A DNA stretch of 64,000 bases from Mytilus edulis. Its lineage: Eukaryota > Mollusca > Bivalvia > Mytilida > Mytilidae. Under the pieces are notes generated by a model, which saw only the letters and a program-made list of their open reading frames with translations, was not told the origin of the DNA and did no database searches. Below, one piece after another: positions 30,954-41,264 of this stretch (position 1 is its first letter; the number at the start of each line of letters is the position of its first letter). Location: the NCBI RefSeq assembly GCF_963676685.1, contig NC_092351.1, positions 37,314,733 to 37,378,732 of the forward strand. Direction: 5' to 3'. The translations under genes were made by a program, and so were the position numbers.

Positions 30954-32187
30954 AAGGCACTGGCTACGGTTACATGGAAATGTAACAATAATAAAAATAT
31001 TATTGTTACATTGGAGACTAAATACCGGAATGCATGGTCGGGTAAGGACCTGATTAATTACGAATGTAAAAATAAATATTGAGGCTACGGTTACATAGCG
31101 TTATTGTTACATGAACTTGAAACAGCAATGTACGATGGGACTTGTAATATGTACTAATTCATAAAAATTGATGACGTTTATTTTATATTTACAATACATA
31201 CAATTTCTTTATTTTTGTATTTACAAAGACAGTTTCTACATATCCCGAGTAAGTGGTTTTGGAGCATGTTTAAGTCCGACGCATTTTTGATGAATCCACT
31301 CCAAGCTGCCATCACACACCAGTGATGCCGCATTACGAACGTCTGTATTGCATACCGTGCAATTCTATTCTGCAATATTCCTTTTAGAAGATAAGGCAAT
31401 CTTTAATGTTTGCCATGCTTCTGGTGAGAAATACTTCCTTATCCGATATTTTGGTTGAAAGCATGTGGTATAGTTTCATGTCGTCTTTCGATATGATCGC
31501 ACTGCCGTCCATTACGGATTTTAGGTTTACCTTAAATTTCAGTATCCAACTTAGGAGTTAGCAAACCTTGCTTTTGATGTATCATTTTTTTCAGAGTTTG
31601 TTCCTATAGCTGTAAGAAATTTTGTTTCTTGATATTGTTTCAGTTTCGTATCAAACGCATCCCAAGTTTAAAATTTTTCATCCAAAACAAAATTGGTAAT
31701 AGAAATGTCTTCATCCATTGTTCAAAGTATAATGACAGTAATAAGAGTAGATGTGCAGTTCAATACATAAAAAAGTGAACACTTTTCTCAGCCCGAGTTC
31801 TCAACAACAAACCATTTTTCGCCTTTTGCACTGCTAATCTTAAGTTGTACCTTTAAGAACATCAAAACCATTATAAATACGTAAAACTATTTAAACGCCA
31901 TTTGCTGAATAATAATATTTATTATTTATCATTATTAGAAGTATAATTGTTTAGTACATATGAAAGAATTAAGCAACATAACTATAGAAAATTTAAATTT
32001 AATAAATCTAGCGTACATTGCTGTTTTTCATGTAACAATAACACAATGTAACCGTAGCCTCAATAATTATTGTTACATTCGTAATTAATCGGTTCCTTAC
32101 CCAACTTTGCATTCCGGCAATTAGTCTCCGATGTAACAATAATATTTTTTTTATTGTTACATTTCCATGTAACCGTAGCCAGTGCCT
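30954..32187. mobile_element. DNA transposon with ~190-bp terminal inverted repeats
   Basis: AGGCACTGGCTACGGTTACA at the left end returns inverted at the right end as TGTAACCGTAGCCAGTGCCT. The inverted match continues for about 190 bp on each side, with motifs such as CCGTAGCCTCAATA and AACAGCAATGTA. TTAATTAA flanks both ends, consistent with a 7-8 bp target duplication. On the minus strand the interior shows fragments such as WDAFDTKLKQYQETKFL (near 31670) and a 73-codon frame at 31178-31399. These are broken by stops and may be transposase remnants, which I cannot assign to a family. It sits in the intron position of C1q pseudogene A. Confidence 0.8.
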
Positions 32188-32199
32188 TAATTAAAAGGA

Positions 32200-32945
32200 A
32201 GGTATTTTCAATAAAATTACGAATTATTATACTAAATTAACCGAAAGAGACACGCATTTTACCCACTTGCTAATCATGTTGTCTCCCAAAGTATGTGCAG
32301 AATTCTCATATGGATAGTTTAATCAACTGCATGGTGGAAAATGTTTGGGTTCCAAGTCACAAAAAAAATGGTGAACCTAACAAACATTTTAAAAACCTAC
32401 ATAAGAATGTGACAGGCCAGTCTCAGATCCAGAACGGGTTGTGGAAAAGATGAATAAAATATGAAAGCGAAGATGACACAAGAAAACTGAAACATGCTAC
32501 GTAGATGCAAATGAATTTTAAACTTTCTTGTGAAGGATTTTAAAAACAGGAGAGGGGAAATGATTTTGATCCGGGTATCCTGAACGATTTTGGCATAACA
32601 AATATTGTGAACATTGAGTACTGGTATTTTGATAAAACAGTTTTCGACCGTCATTTTCTTTAATAAAACACGCATGTATTTCAATCGAGATAACAAAGTA
32701 TAAAAAAGCTCAAAACCAGCAAAACAGAACTAGATAATATCTTTTAGCCAATCTTTGACCATTATTCAATTTGAAAGAAGCTGTTGTGAAACGACTGATT
32801 ATATGCCTGTCCAAAATCATGAATCTAGAAAATGGTTGTCTTTATTTTCCCCAGTTGGAACGCTTGTATATATTTGATTGCAGATCTTTGATAGTTTTTG
32901 AAATGTTACTCTAGATCATTTACAATTTGACATATTACGTAGATA
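32200..32945. other. Decayed intron and 3'-flank remnant between C1q copies
   Basis: Just after the transposon, the AAAATTACG...GAGACACGCATTTTACC stretch aligns with the intron of gene C (near 46735-46790). From about 32700, ATATGCCTGTCCAAAATCATGAA matches the gene D 3' flank (51330-51350). The switch marks where exon 1 of pseudogene A was lost. I see no gene here. Confidence 0.55.
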
Positions 32946-33194
32946 TTTGATTATTGCTGAGGAGCTTATGTTAAGCTGTACATTTCGTCTATTGCTGACG
33001 AGCTTATTTTAACTTGTACATTTGTCTATTGCCGAGGAGCTTATGTTTACCTGTACATTAATCTATTGCTGAGAAGCTTATGTTAACCTGCACATTTTGT
33101 TTATTGCTGAGGAGAATATGTTAACCTGTACATTTAGTCTATTGATAAGGAACTTATGTTGATCTGTAAATTTGGTCAATTGCTAATTATGAGC

Positions 33195-33455
33195 ATATGT
33201 TAAAAGAGGGACGAAAGATACCAAAAGGATAGGCAAACTCATAAATCTAAAACAAACTGACAACGCCATGGCTAAAAATGAAAAAGACAAACAGAAAAAC
33301 AATAGTAAACATGACACAACATAGAAAACTAAAAAATAAACAACACGAACCCCACCAAAAACTAGGGGTGATCTCAGGTGCTCCGGAAGGGTAAGCAGAT
33401 CCTGCTCCACATGTGGCACCCGTCGTGTTGCTTATGTGATTACAAATCCGGTAAA
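33195..33455 (+). repeat. Interspersed repeat family R4
   Basis: It contains ACAACGCCATGGCTAAAAA, CAACACGAACCCCACCAAAA, CCTGCTCCACATGTGGCACC and GTCGTGTTGCTTATGTGATTAC. The closest copy is at 63693-63958. Diverged pieces are at 27150-27310, 27860-28165 and 36120-36215. The open frame on its minus strand is repeat sequence. Confidence 0.75.
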
Positions 33456-33524
33456 TAGTCTAATTAACCTGTTTTTTTGTCTATTGCTTAGGAAAATATG
33501 TTCACCTGTACATTTTGTATATAA

Positions 33525-33770
33525 TGTAGTCATTTTTATAAATTTCCTGTTTACAAAACTTTGAATTTTTCGAAAAACTAAGGATTTTCTTATCCCAGGC
33601 ATATATTACATAAGCCGTATTCGGCACAACTTTTTGGAATTTTGGATTCTCAATGCTCTACAACTTTGTTTGGCTTTATATCTATTTTGATATGAGCGTC
33701 ACTGATGAGTCTTATGTAGACGAAACGCGCGTCTGGCGTACTAAATTATAATCCAGGTACCTTTGATAAC
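33525..33770 (+). mobile_element. Hammerhead-bearing short repeat (family R3), best copy
   Basis: It runs from GTCATTTTTATAAATTTCC through TTTTTCGAAAAACTAAGGAT, CCGTATTCGGCACAACTTTT and GATATGAGCG to the ribozyme, then TAAATTATAATCCAGGTACC and TTTGATAACTA. Related copies are at 34765-35045 (minus), 52290-52550 and 55640-55770, with degenerate ones at 34145-34235, 36755-36915 (minus), 41420-41480 and 45188-45365 (minus). It has no coding capacity. Its short length and single ribozyme suggest a retrozyme- or SINE-like element. Confidence 0.75.
33696..33739 (+). ncRNA. Hammerhead ribozyme (type I), intact core
   Basis: Stem I strands are GCGTCA (33696-33701) and TGGCGT (33734-33739), giving six pairs with two G-U. 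The core CTGATGA is at 33702-33708. Stem II is GTC/GAC with a 7-base loop (33709-33721). GAA at 33722-33724 is followed by the self-complementary ACGCGCGT (33725-33732). The cleavage-site C is 33733. A palindromic stem III with almost no loop is known from animal hammerheads in Penelope-like elements and retrozymes, where it favours dimeric cleavage. Activity is inferred. Confidence 0.8.
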
Positions 33771-34167
33771 TATATTTTCTACTGCTGGGGAGAATATGTT
33801 AACCTGTGTATTTTGTTGTCTATTGCTGAGGAGCTTATGTTTACCTATACATTTTATCTATTGTTGACGATCTTATGTTCACCTGTACATTAAGTTTATT
33901 GCTGAGTAGCTTATATTAACCTGTAAATTTTGTCTATTGCTGAGGAGAATATTTTTACCTGTACATTTTGTCTATTGCTGGGGAGCTTGTTGATCTGTAT
34001 ATCTGGTCAATTGCTAATGAGCTTATGTAACCTGTACATTTTGTCTATTGCTTGGAAGCTTATGTTTACTGGTACATTTTGATTGTGTGCGCCTGCTTGC
34101 TTTTGTGTGTATGTCAATATGTTTCATGTGGTTGCTGTACTCAAACATTGCCTTTCGCTTTAATTTT

Positions 34168-34212
34168 TTGATGCAAGCGTCACTATTCAGTCTTATGAAA
34201 CCGTAACACGAG
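34168..34212 (+). ncRNA. Hammerhead ribozyme relic
   Basis: AAGCGTCACTATTCAGTCTT, then CCGTAACACGAGTCTGGCAT, follows the hammerhead layout. CTGATGA has become CTATTCA and GAAAC is altered, so it should be inactive. It lies between the minisatellite and the end of gene B. Confidence 0.5.
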
Positions 34213-34258
34213 TCTGGCATACAAATTTGTAAGATAATAAAGACTTTATCTTTAACAT

Positions 34259-34264
34259 TTTATT
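34259..34264 (-). terminator. Polyadenylation signal of C1q gene B
   Basis: AATAAA on the minus strand begins 6 nt after the stop codon. The same signal at the same spacing follows the other C1q copies, giving a very short 3' UTR. Confidence 0.6.
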
Positions 34265-34269
34265 AGTAT

Positions 34270-34724
34270 TCAAAGCGGTGCAATCAACCAGCCAGTAAAG
34301 TATGGACTACCATTTCTATCACTTAGAATGCGACCAGTAGGCGATATGGTAGAGTGGGTTCTTACATACACAGTATCTCCAACATTTAAGGCAAGGATGA
34401 CGCTTCCAGTTGTAAATTGGCCAGCACATCCACCGTCGACATTCACATGGATCGTCCCCTCCACCTCGTCATTCTTAATAAATTCGAATACTCCATAACC
34501 ATGGCAAGACATACTCAATGTATATATAAACCCGTATACTCCATTGATCGGAGCACTGAAGGCGCCTGTATAACGATTGTAGCTGTTGTGAATATTGGTC
34601 TTAACTGAATCAAATGCTATAGTGTGGTGCGGTCCTGGGCTCTCCTCATTGTGACTCAGTTGTGCGTAGAATGCAACCGTTTGGGTAGTTTGTCTAACCG
34701 CTTGCCTATCCATAAGCTGTGATA
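34270..34724 (-). CDS. C1q gene B exon 2 (C1q domain)
   Basis: The acceptor TTTCAG (minus strand) ends at 34725 and the stop TGA is at 34270-34272. The length of 455 nt is identical to the paralogous exons. It encodes a short linker and the full C1q fold, including NIHNSYNRYTGAFSAP, FIKNDEVEGTIHVNV and GDTVYVRTHSTISPTGR. Confidence 0.9.
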
Positions 34725-35827
34725 CTGAAATATGACACAATTTTGAATGAATAATACTAATAGTTATCAAAGGTACCAGGATTATAATTTAGTACACCAG
34801 CCGCGCGTTTCGTCTACATAAGACACATCAGTGACGCTCATATCAAAATATTTATAAAGCCAAACAAGTACAAAGTTGAAGACCATTGAGGACCCAAAAT
34901 TCCAAAAAAAGTTGTGCCAAATACGTCTAAGGTAATCTATGCCTGGGATTAGACAATCCTTAGTTTTTCGAAAAAATAATGATTTTGTAAACCGGAAATT
35001 TTAAAAGTCTTCTTCAATCAAATCATAATAAAAATGACCTGATAGAAGTACGTGGGACACCTGTTGTTTCGTGGTTCCCAGTCCTTAAATCCTTCCACAT
35101 TCTATAAAATTGAGAATGGAAACGGGGAATTTTTAAGAACAACCCGACCAACGAGTAGAAAACAGGCCAAGGCGACCCATAGATCTTCAACACAGGCAGT
35201 CGTCAGCAGGCCCCTGAATAAAAATGAGTACTAGTTCAACGAAAATCGACGTCACACTAAACTCCGAAACATATAAATGAAAAAAAAGAACAACACACAT
35301 ATAGTGTGAACATATATCTTACCGAAAACGATGAGCAAAGTGTTTGTGAGATGTGGACCTATTTGTATTCATCCAACTGAATTGCATTTTATTGCGCACA
35401 TACTTATATAACATGAACATGAAAACAAGCACTAACCTCTATCAAGTGAAACTTCTCCCTTTCTTATTTTTGATAATGGTTCAAAGTCCCTGTTTTGATT
35501 GTCCTCTCTCAACGAAGTATCATCTGCTGGTGCCGATTCTATGTTGGACTTTGACTTCATAATAAGTGTTCGAAGAACAGAAAAAGAGTTATCATGAATT
35601 CTTTGTAATCGTGTCACCTTGGAAAGTGTCATCTGCAGGTGTAAGATTTCTTTTTTCTGAGTCAAAACAATCATATTTAGATCCTCGATCTTTTTGGTTT
35701 GCCTCAAAACAACTGATTCGACCTTAGTAAGTCTTTCTTCATAACCATGTTGTTGCAATGCAATGTCCGCACATATGCCAAGAAAAGTGGCGAACAAAAT
35801 AACAATTCCATGGATTTTTATCAACAT
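34270..35827 (-). CDS. Secreted coiled-coil C1q-domain protein, gene B (gene-level entry)
   Basis: It joins exon 1 (35827-35437) and exon 2 (34724-34270). The 846 nt encode 281 residues. The start MLIK aligns with the conserved MFIK start of the paralogs and opens a signal peptide (hydrophobic IVILFATFLG, likely cleavage near GICA-D). Residues ~25-100 are heptad-rich coiled coil without collagen repeats. The C1q domain covers about 148-281 (VAFYAQLSH, FTAP-like FSAPINGVYGF, GWLIAPL end). By family it would be an extracellular, trimeric, possibly pattern-binding protein, and bivalve C1q proteins are often immune related. The intron holds an R3 hammerhead repeat and an R1 repeat end. No disabling change is seen. 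Confidence 0.85.
34765..35045 (-). mobile_element. Hammerhead-bearing repeat R3 in the gene B intron
   Basis: It is the reverse-complement copy of the 33525-33770 repeat, inserted between exon 2 and exon 1 of gene B. Its hammerhead (34794-34837) is damaged. Confidence 0.7.
34794..34837 (-). ncRNA. Hammerhead ribozyme relic in the gene B intron
   Basis: The stem I strand GCGTCA and stem II GTC/GAC are kept. The core reads CTGATGT instead of CTGATGA, and the cleavage triplet GTC has become GGC. Both changes hit required core positions, so it should not cleave. Confidence 0.6.
35095..35235 (-). repeat. Interspersed repeat family R1 (3' end) in the gene B intron
   Basis: It contains AAATTGAGAATGGAAACGGG, CAACCCGACCAACGAGTAGA and GATCTTCAACACAGGCAGTC, the minus-strand form of the R1 3' end. 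Confidence 0.65.
35437..35827 (-). CDS. C1q gene B exon 1 (signal peptide and coiled coil)
   Basis: ATG is at 35827 and the minus-strand donor GTTAGT follows 35437. The 391 nt leave one base that combines with exon 2. It encodes MLIKIHGIVILFATFLGICA, YEERLTKVE and heptads through MTLSKVTRLQ. The length matches exon 1 of copies D and E exactly. Confidence 0.85.
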
Positions 35828-36214
35828 TACACTGATATTACCTCTTTAGTACTTTTAAATCCGTCTACTGTGAATTGTAGATAAACAATTATGTTCCAGT
35901 TAATATCACAATTTGACCGTAGATACGTAGATCAGATTTTTTCAACACTATGCAAGATAAAGAAAAGAAACATAATTCATCACCCTTGCCATTGTGTGTA
36001 TTCATAAAAAAGCAAGCACAGTTGGTTTCAATGAATTGGAAATATGGCAGACTTTGTATTTTTCCAAATAAAAATACAAGAGACACTTGCAGATGATCAA
36101 AAGGTTGTACACCTTATAAAAGAGAGGCGACATATACCAGAGGGACAATCAAACTCCTAAGTTGGGGGAAAAACCCTGACATCGCCGTGGCTAAAAACGA
36201 AAAAGAAAAGACAA

Positions 36215-36755
36215 ACAGATAAATAAAGGCAACAGTAGTATACCGCAAAAAACAAAATCGGGGTAACAAACTAAAACTGAGGGAAACGCATTAAATATAA
36301 GAGGAGAACAACGACACAACACTACAATGTAACACACACAGAAACGGACCAACCATCAGACAAAATCCCACGAGAATAACAAATATAACATCAAAACCAA
36401 GTACATGAATTTGGGATGGACAAGTACCGTGACACGTCTTTTCGCAATGTGAATTTACACTAAAAAATAAGAGAAAACAAACGACGCAACGTTAAAATGT
36501 AACACACACAGAAACGAACTATAATATAACAATGGCCATATTCCTGACTTGGTACAGGACATTTTTAAAGGAAAAAATGGCGGGTTGAAACTGGTTTTGT
36601 GGCATGCCAAACCTCCCCTTTTATAGCCATGTGAAATATAACATTAAAATGACAACTCAACACCACAGGACTACAATATAAATAAATTGGAGAATACAAT
36701 TGACAAAGAAACACACGAACAACAGCCAACAAAAGGCAACAAGTTGAAAATTTTA
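36215..36755 (+). repeat. Interspersed repeat family R5
   Basis: It contains GGCAACAGTAGTATACCGC, GAGGGAAACGCATTAAATATA, CATGAATTTGGGATGGACAA and GGCATGCCAAACCTCCCC. The paralogous copy is at 44620-45185, with partial copies at 37485-37580 and 41265-41425. It is the left part of a larger segmental duplication. Confidence 0.7.
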
Positions 36756-37485
36756 ATACACCAGAAGTGCATTTTATCCACACAAGATCTACTAGTGATG
36801 CCCTGATACAAAAGTTTGAAAGCCGAAACAAGCATAAAGTCGAACAGCATCTAGGACCAAAAGATAAAAAAAGTTGTGCCAAAAACGGCCAGGGTTTTCT
36901 GTTTAATAGGTACCAGAACATCCTTATTATTTAGAATAATTTATACTTTTGCATACAGTAAATTTATAAAATTACTGAATAAAAGCTGTACATGATAGAA
37001 CTGAAATATTAACTAATTACAGGAAACAACTGAAATACATTACATAACCAGACATTTGCAACACAAAATGTAGACACATCCGAATCAGTTTAAACCTCAA
37101 CGCCAAGTGACGTCATATTTGAAATTGTAAAAAATGACAAAAAAATGATGACGTCATTTGAATTTGTTAAACAGATCATCAAAAAATGAAAAATGACGTC
37201 ATTTTAATGAATAAGATAGAATTAGGATTGATTTAAGATCATATTTGAACTAAATACTGATATTGCATTTAATAACAATGCACATTTTAATATTTATTAA
37301 TAGCAAACTAAGGTAGCAATTAACTATATTATTAAGCTATGTCCGGTTTGTTTTGAATCTTACTTCAAACGTAAAATATCGTACTGATTACGTTGAACAA
37401 AATGAAATCTAATAAATGAATGCGGTGATTAATATTATTTACCATCACACATAAATATAAAAGAAAAGACGTCAACACATTTGAC
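36215..37485 (+). repeat. Segmental duplication block S1, copy 1
   Basis: An R5 repeat, an R3 relic and a unique-looking ~550-bp stretch with three TGACGTCA palindromes occur in the same order at 44615-45920, about 8.4 kb downstream. In the second copy this block leads directly into the 3' flank of C1q gene C. Here the neighbouring C1q gene is missing and other repeats follow. Confidence 0.7.
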
Positions 37486-37499
37486 AAAATCCGATGAGA

Positions 37500-38730
37500 A
37501 TTACAAATATAACATTAAACATTTAAACTAAATACATGAATTTGGGATAGACAAGTACCGTAACACGTCTTATAGTAATGCGAATTAACACTCAACAAAA
37601 TAGTCACAATCGGGAATAAGTCACGTTTGGTAATTAAAAGATTAGACAACATAATGACAAACAACAATCTACCATATGGTAAAAATGTCCTTAGATAAAC
37701 AATAGTACATATAACACAATATTGAAAACTATAAATAAAACCTTAATGTATATAAAAAATGACGCCTGATTGAAACGTGAAGAGACAGATAGATGTGGAA
37801 CATAACAGAATAATATGACACGCCAATTTCAGATAGACCAAGGACAATTGGTGGAAAGAGAGGATAACAGATGACTTTAGACTAAGAAGTGTGTTACTAT
37901 ATTCGATTACTGCTTGATATCCTTTATTAAGTGGAAATATTTATGAACCTACAAATATGTTATGTTTTTGAAACCGAAGATAAGACGTTTTCATGTTAAA
38001 AACTGGGCTTAGGGCCGGGAAAAATGTGAAAAACTGTACCGTGATTTAAAAAATATCGGACATACTAAGGTAAAAACTACTTAACTACCTATGGTGTAAA
38101 GAAGAGGCAAAGCAACCTTTACGAAATTGTACTGTCAAGTAAGAACCGATATTTTCCATCATCTGCAAGCTTCTATTACGGCAAACTATTCTTAATATAG
38201 AATAAAAGGTTGTTGTTTTTTAAAATGGAAAACGAGAGTCAATAAAAACTGACAAGGTTAAACTTCATTAACAAATGGAACGAGAGAAAACAACTAATTT
38301 CCCTGGCTGGGTACAGACATATTTTGATGAATACATTAATGAACACATGCTTATATAGCTAGCTAATCCGTAAATCTGCATGACAAGTGTTTATTGATAT
38401 TGACAAACTTGGGTGCTCAACCCAACCAGACATACAGACACACATGTTATTGAGATTATAGTTGGTATCAAGCAGTCAAAATTGATAACTATCAAATATG
38501 TCATGTCAAATTAATCGAAAAGTATATCCAGGGAAATGTGTAAAATAATGGGATGCATGACTAAAACAAAATAATTGAAAAATCGTCTAAAAGAAATAGT
38601 CAACAATGCTTTTCAAAATAAAAATGGTAACATACGCTATGACTTTATTACTTGGCATACCATACGGCATATTTTGTTAATAGTGAACAAAAGGGTAAAA
38701 CATACTACACAGAGGAACTATAGCGATCAG
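37500..38730. other. Intergenic, no gene seen
   Basis: After a short R5 fragment (37485-37580) I see only AT-rich non-coding sequence up to the reverse-transcriptase remnant. Confidence 0.5.
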
Positions 38731-38734
38731 TAAG

Positions 38735-41000
38735 CTTGAGTTTCATATTGACAACATATTTGTTGAATTTTGCGGTAGACTTATTCGACAAATTTCCAGC
38801 ATTCCGATGGGAACGGACTGAGCGCCTCTTTTTGCCGATCTCTTCTTTATTTCATATAAATCGGAGCTCATCCAGGCCTTGTATAAAAACAAGAAGATAA
38901 AAGAAGTCGGGTCATTTAAGGGGTCATCCATAATTGTCAACCATTTTCCAAAGTGTACAAAACGTACACTTGGGGGGAGGGGGTTAAAAAATCAACATTT
39001 TTACCGTACGCTTTTTTTTTTATTTCCGGAATTTATATCGTTTCCGTCAGGAAAGTCGATTTATAAAATCGAAAATTGGCTTGGGTGTGTTTCTCTTCTT
39101 ATTTCTTCTTTATTATTTTCACTTGATGATATTGATTTCGATATCATAATTCTACTCAATCGGGATTGAACGATTACAAGATCAAATCATTATCATATGA
39201 AAACTAAATCTTTCAAAAATATGAACTAGTAAAATTATTTAAACAAAAAGTTTGCAAGCATTTCTCAGTACCCCTGATTGTCAATTTCACCTGCTTTATT
39301 ATTGATCGATATCGTTTTACTCTATTTAATAAACAAAATTGATGGAAACACTAACATGCTAAATTCTTTGAATGTTTTGATTTTGACAAGACGTCATTTT
39401 GTGAAAAGATTTTAAACTGGTCCTTCGATTAATTTCCTTGTAATGCGTTCCAAAATAGTTAACCAGTAAACCGGAAGTAAACTGATTTTTTCTTCGTATA
39501 AGCCTCCTTTAATTAGGAGCACCTCCATATGAAGTTTAACCTTAACTTAAAAAATATCCAATATATGTACACGTTACAGTATATATACATAAACGATAAT
39601 AGTGCCATGAATGGCATATTTACAGGGACCTTTTAAATAGAAATACAGGCGGGAAAATTAAAAACTCAAAATGTTTTAAAACATTACACTTTTATTGATT
39701 ACTGTCTTGAGCTCTGATTCCATCAACAACTGTCAGTCCATACTTTACAAATGCAATATAACCATGTATTTCCCTTTCTTTGATTCTTAGCATAATTTAT
39801 GTGCCCTTTTGATAATCTTTTGCATGCTCTAGGTGCCCTTTTTTTATTGGAGTTACCATTCCCACTGTGTGATAGGGGAAACACTAATTTTTGTACTCTT
39901 TATTCTGACAAAACACAAGCATCATAGATGTCATCAAATAAAACAGTCAGATATGTTTTAGTTTTTTTTTCAATGCAAATTTCTATATTAAACTAAAATA
40001 TAATAGACAGGATCTTCTTTTTATTGAGAATGACCGATTCTTCTCTTGAAATCTGAAAATGGTTGATGTACACTTTTTGAGGGAGGGTGGGGGGTCTGAA
40101 AAAGTGTACGTTTTGTACACTTTGGAAAATGGTTGACAATTATGGATGACCCCTAATTTCACATTAAGATATATTGATGATGTTCTTTCCATTAACAACT
40201 CCAACTTTTCTGATTGGTTTCAGTTAATGTAACCCCAGAACTATAAACTAAAGAAACAACAGTCACGGTTTTCTCCGCCCCGTTATTTTTTTACGTATAA
40301 CTCGAATTTGACATACACAGTCATCTCAGTACCAGAATCAATGACAAACGAGATGATTTTTATTTTGAAATTATCAATCCCCCCTCCCCCACTTTTGTAG
40401 CAATTTACCAACTTCACCTGCATATGGGATATACATTTATCCAACCTATTCAAGAGCACGCAGCAACTACTCAGACTTCGCAAAACGTCACCAGTGTCTG
40501 TTTGTCAAAAAACTTGTCGTTCTTTTCTAAAAAGAAGGTCATTGGAAGGTACCAAGACCTTGTTGATAAATATTCCGAATCAACTGCACAAATAATACAC
40601 TATGGTCTTGATTCTTGGTACTGACGTAATTTTCATCTTAATTACGTGTTATAGTATTCTTTGATTTGTCATTCTTATATTACTTTTACCGTTTAGTCTG
40701 TTTTTGGTAATATCCATTTTAAGTGGCTGTATACTTATACACCCCATCATTGTGGTATTGTTCTATGATTATTTTTGTATTCTTGTCTTTATCTTTTCTA
40801 ATATGTTTAGTCTATATACATTTTAGTGATTCTTTGTAACAATGACGTGTCTCTGTACTTTTACATCCTGTCATTGTTCTATCCTTTTTGATTTTTCATC
40901 GGAGTTCATTATTTTTGTGATTTTACTTTCGATCACACGTTTGTTCTCCTAAAATTTGTCAGTGAGAAAACAATGAATTTAAACTGTTAGTATGTGTAAT
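38735..41000 (+). mobile_element. Degenerate retroelement with reverse transcriptase (probably Penelope-like), split by a DNA transposon
   Basis: Two coding remnants lie at 38735-38919 and 40154-40625. The first has IPMG (38801-38812), the position of a conserved RT motif, followed by an in-frame TGA (38813-38815 is GAC, 38816-38818 TGA). The second opens with the catalytic motif YIDD (40170-40181) and later RDDF- and GRYQDLVDKY-like blocks, with further frame breaks. Removing the 1234-bp insertion and one TAA brings the two parts into one frame. The downstream ~380 bp look like the element's 3' region. Assignment to Penelope-like elements rests on memory of similar mollusc sequences and is uncertain. 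Confidence 0.65.
38920..40153. mobile_element. Non-autonomous DNA transposon with perfect 51-bp inverted repeats, TAA duplication (Harbinger-like)
   Basis: GGGGTCATCCATAATTGTCA at 38920 begins a 51-base stretch whose exact reverse complement ends at 40153. TAA occurs immediately outside both ends (38917-38919 and 40154-40156). The 3-bp TWA-type duplication fits the PIF/Harbinger superfamily. The interior has no transposase frame. It is nested inside the reverse-transcriptase remnant. Confidence 0.85.
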
Positions 41001-41264
41001 ATTTGTACGACACTCTTTGAATAGTCTATTGTCTTTGTCTATTCTAATGCGAATTCACCAACCCAGTATTCAGCACTTTTGTGTTGCCATGAAATATCAT
41101 TCATATGTAATTTTCTGTAAATTAACTGTTGACAAAAAAATACAACTGTTTCTACAACCATAACATAGATTGGACTTATTTAGCCCAAAATTTCGTAATT
41201 TTCGGTAATCAATTTAGTTCTTCTTCCATTTGTTCTGATTCGAGCGAAACCAGTGAGTATAAAT

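Larger units (their letters stand above)
32950..34090. repeat. ~38-bp minisatellite in the gene B 3' flank, interrupted by two insertions
   Basis: The unit resembles TCTATTGCTGAGGAGCTTAT followed by GTTAACCTGTACATTTTG. About six units lie at 32950-33190, one or two at 33470-33520, and about eight at 33780-34085. An R4 repeat (33195-33455) and a hammerhead-bearing R3 repeat (33525-33770) split the array. The gene D 3' flank has only one recognisable unit (about 51460-51485), so the array expanded locally. Confidence 0.75.

Noticed and set aside
31178..31399. 73-residue minus-strand frame as a gene
   Set aside because: It lies inside the long-TIR transposon. Upstream remnants in the same direction are broken by stops. 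It is kept only as a possible transposase fragment.
33183..33419. Hydrophobic 78-residue minus-strand frame, with a relative at 63632-63850
   Set aside because: Both lie on the reverse strand of the dispersed R4 repeat, and the hydrophobicity comes from A-rich plus-strand sequence.
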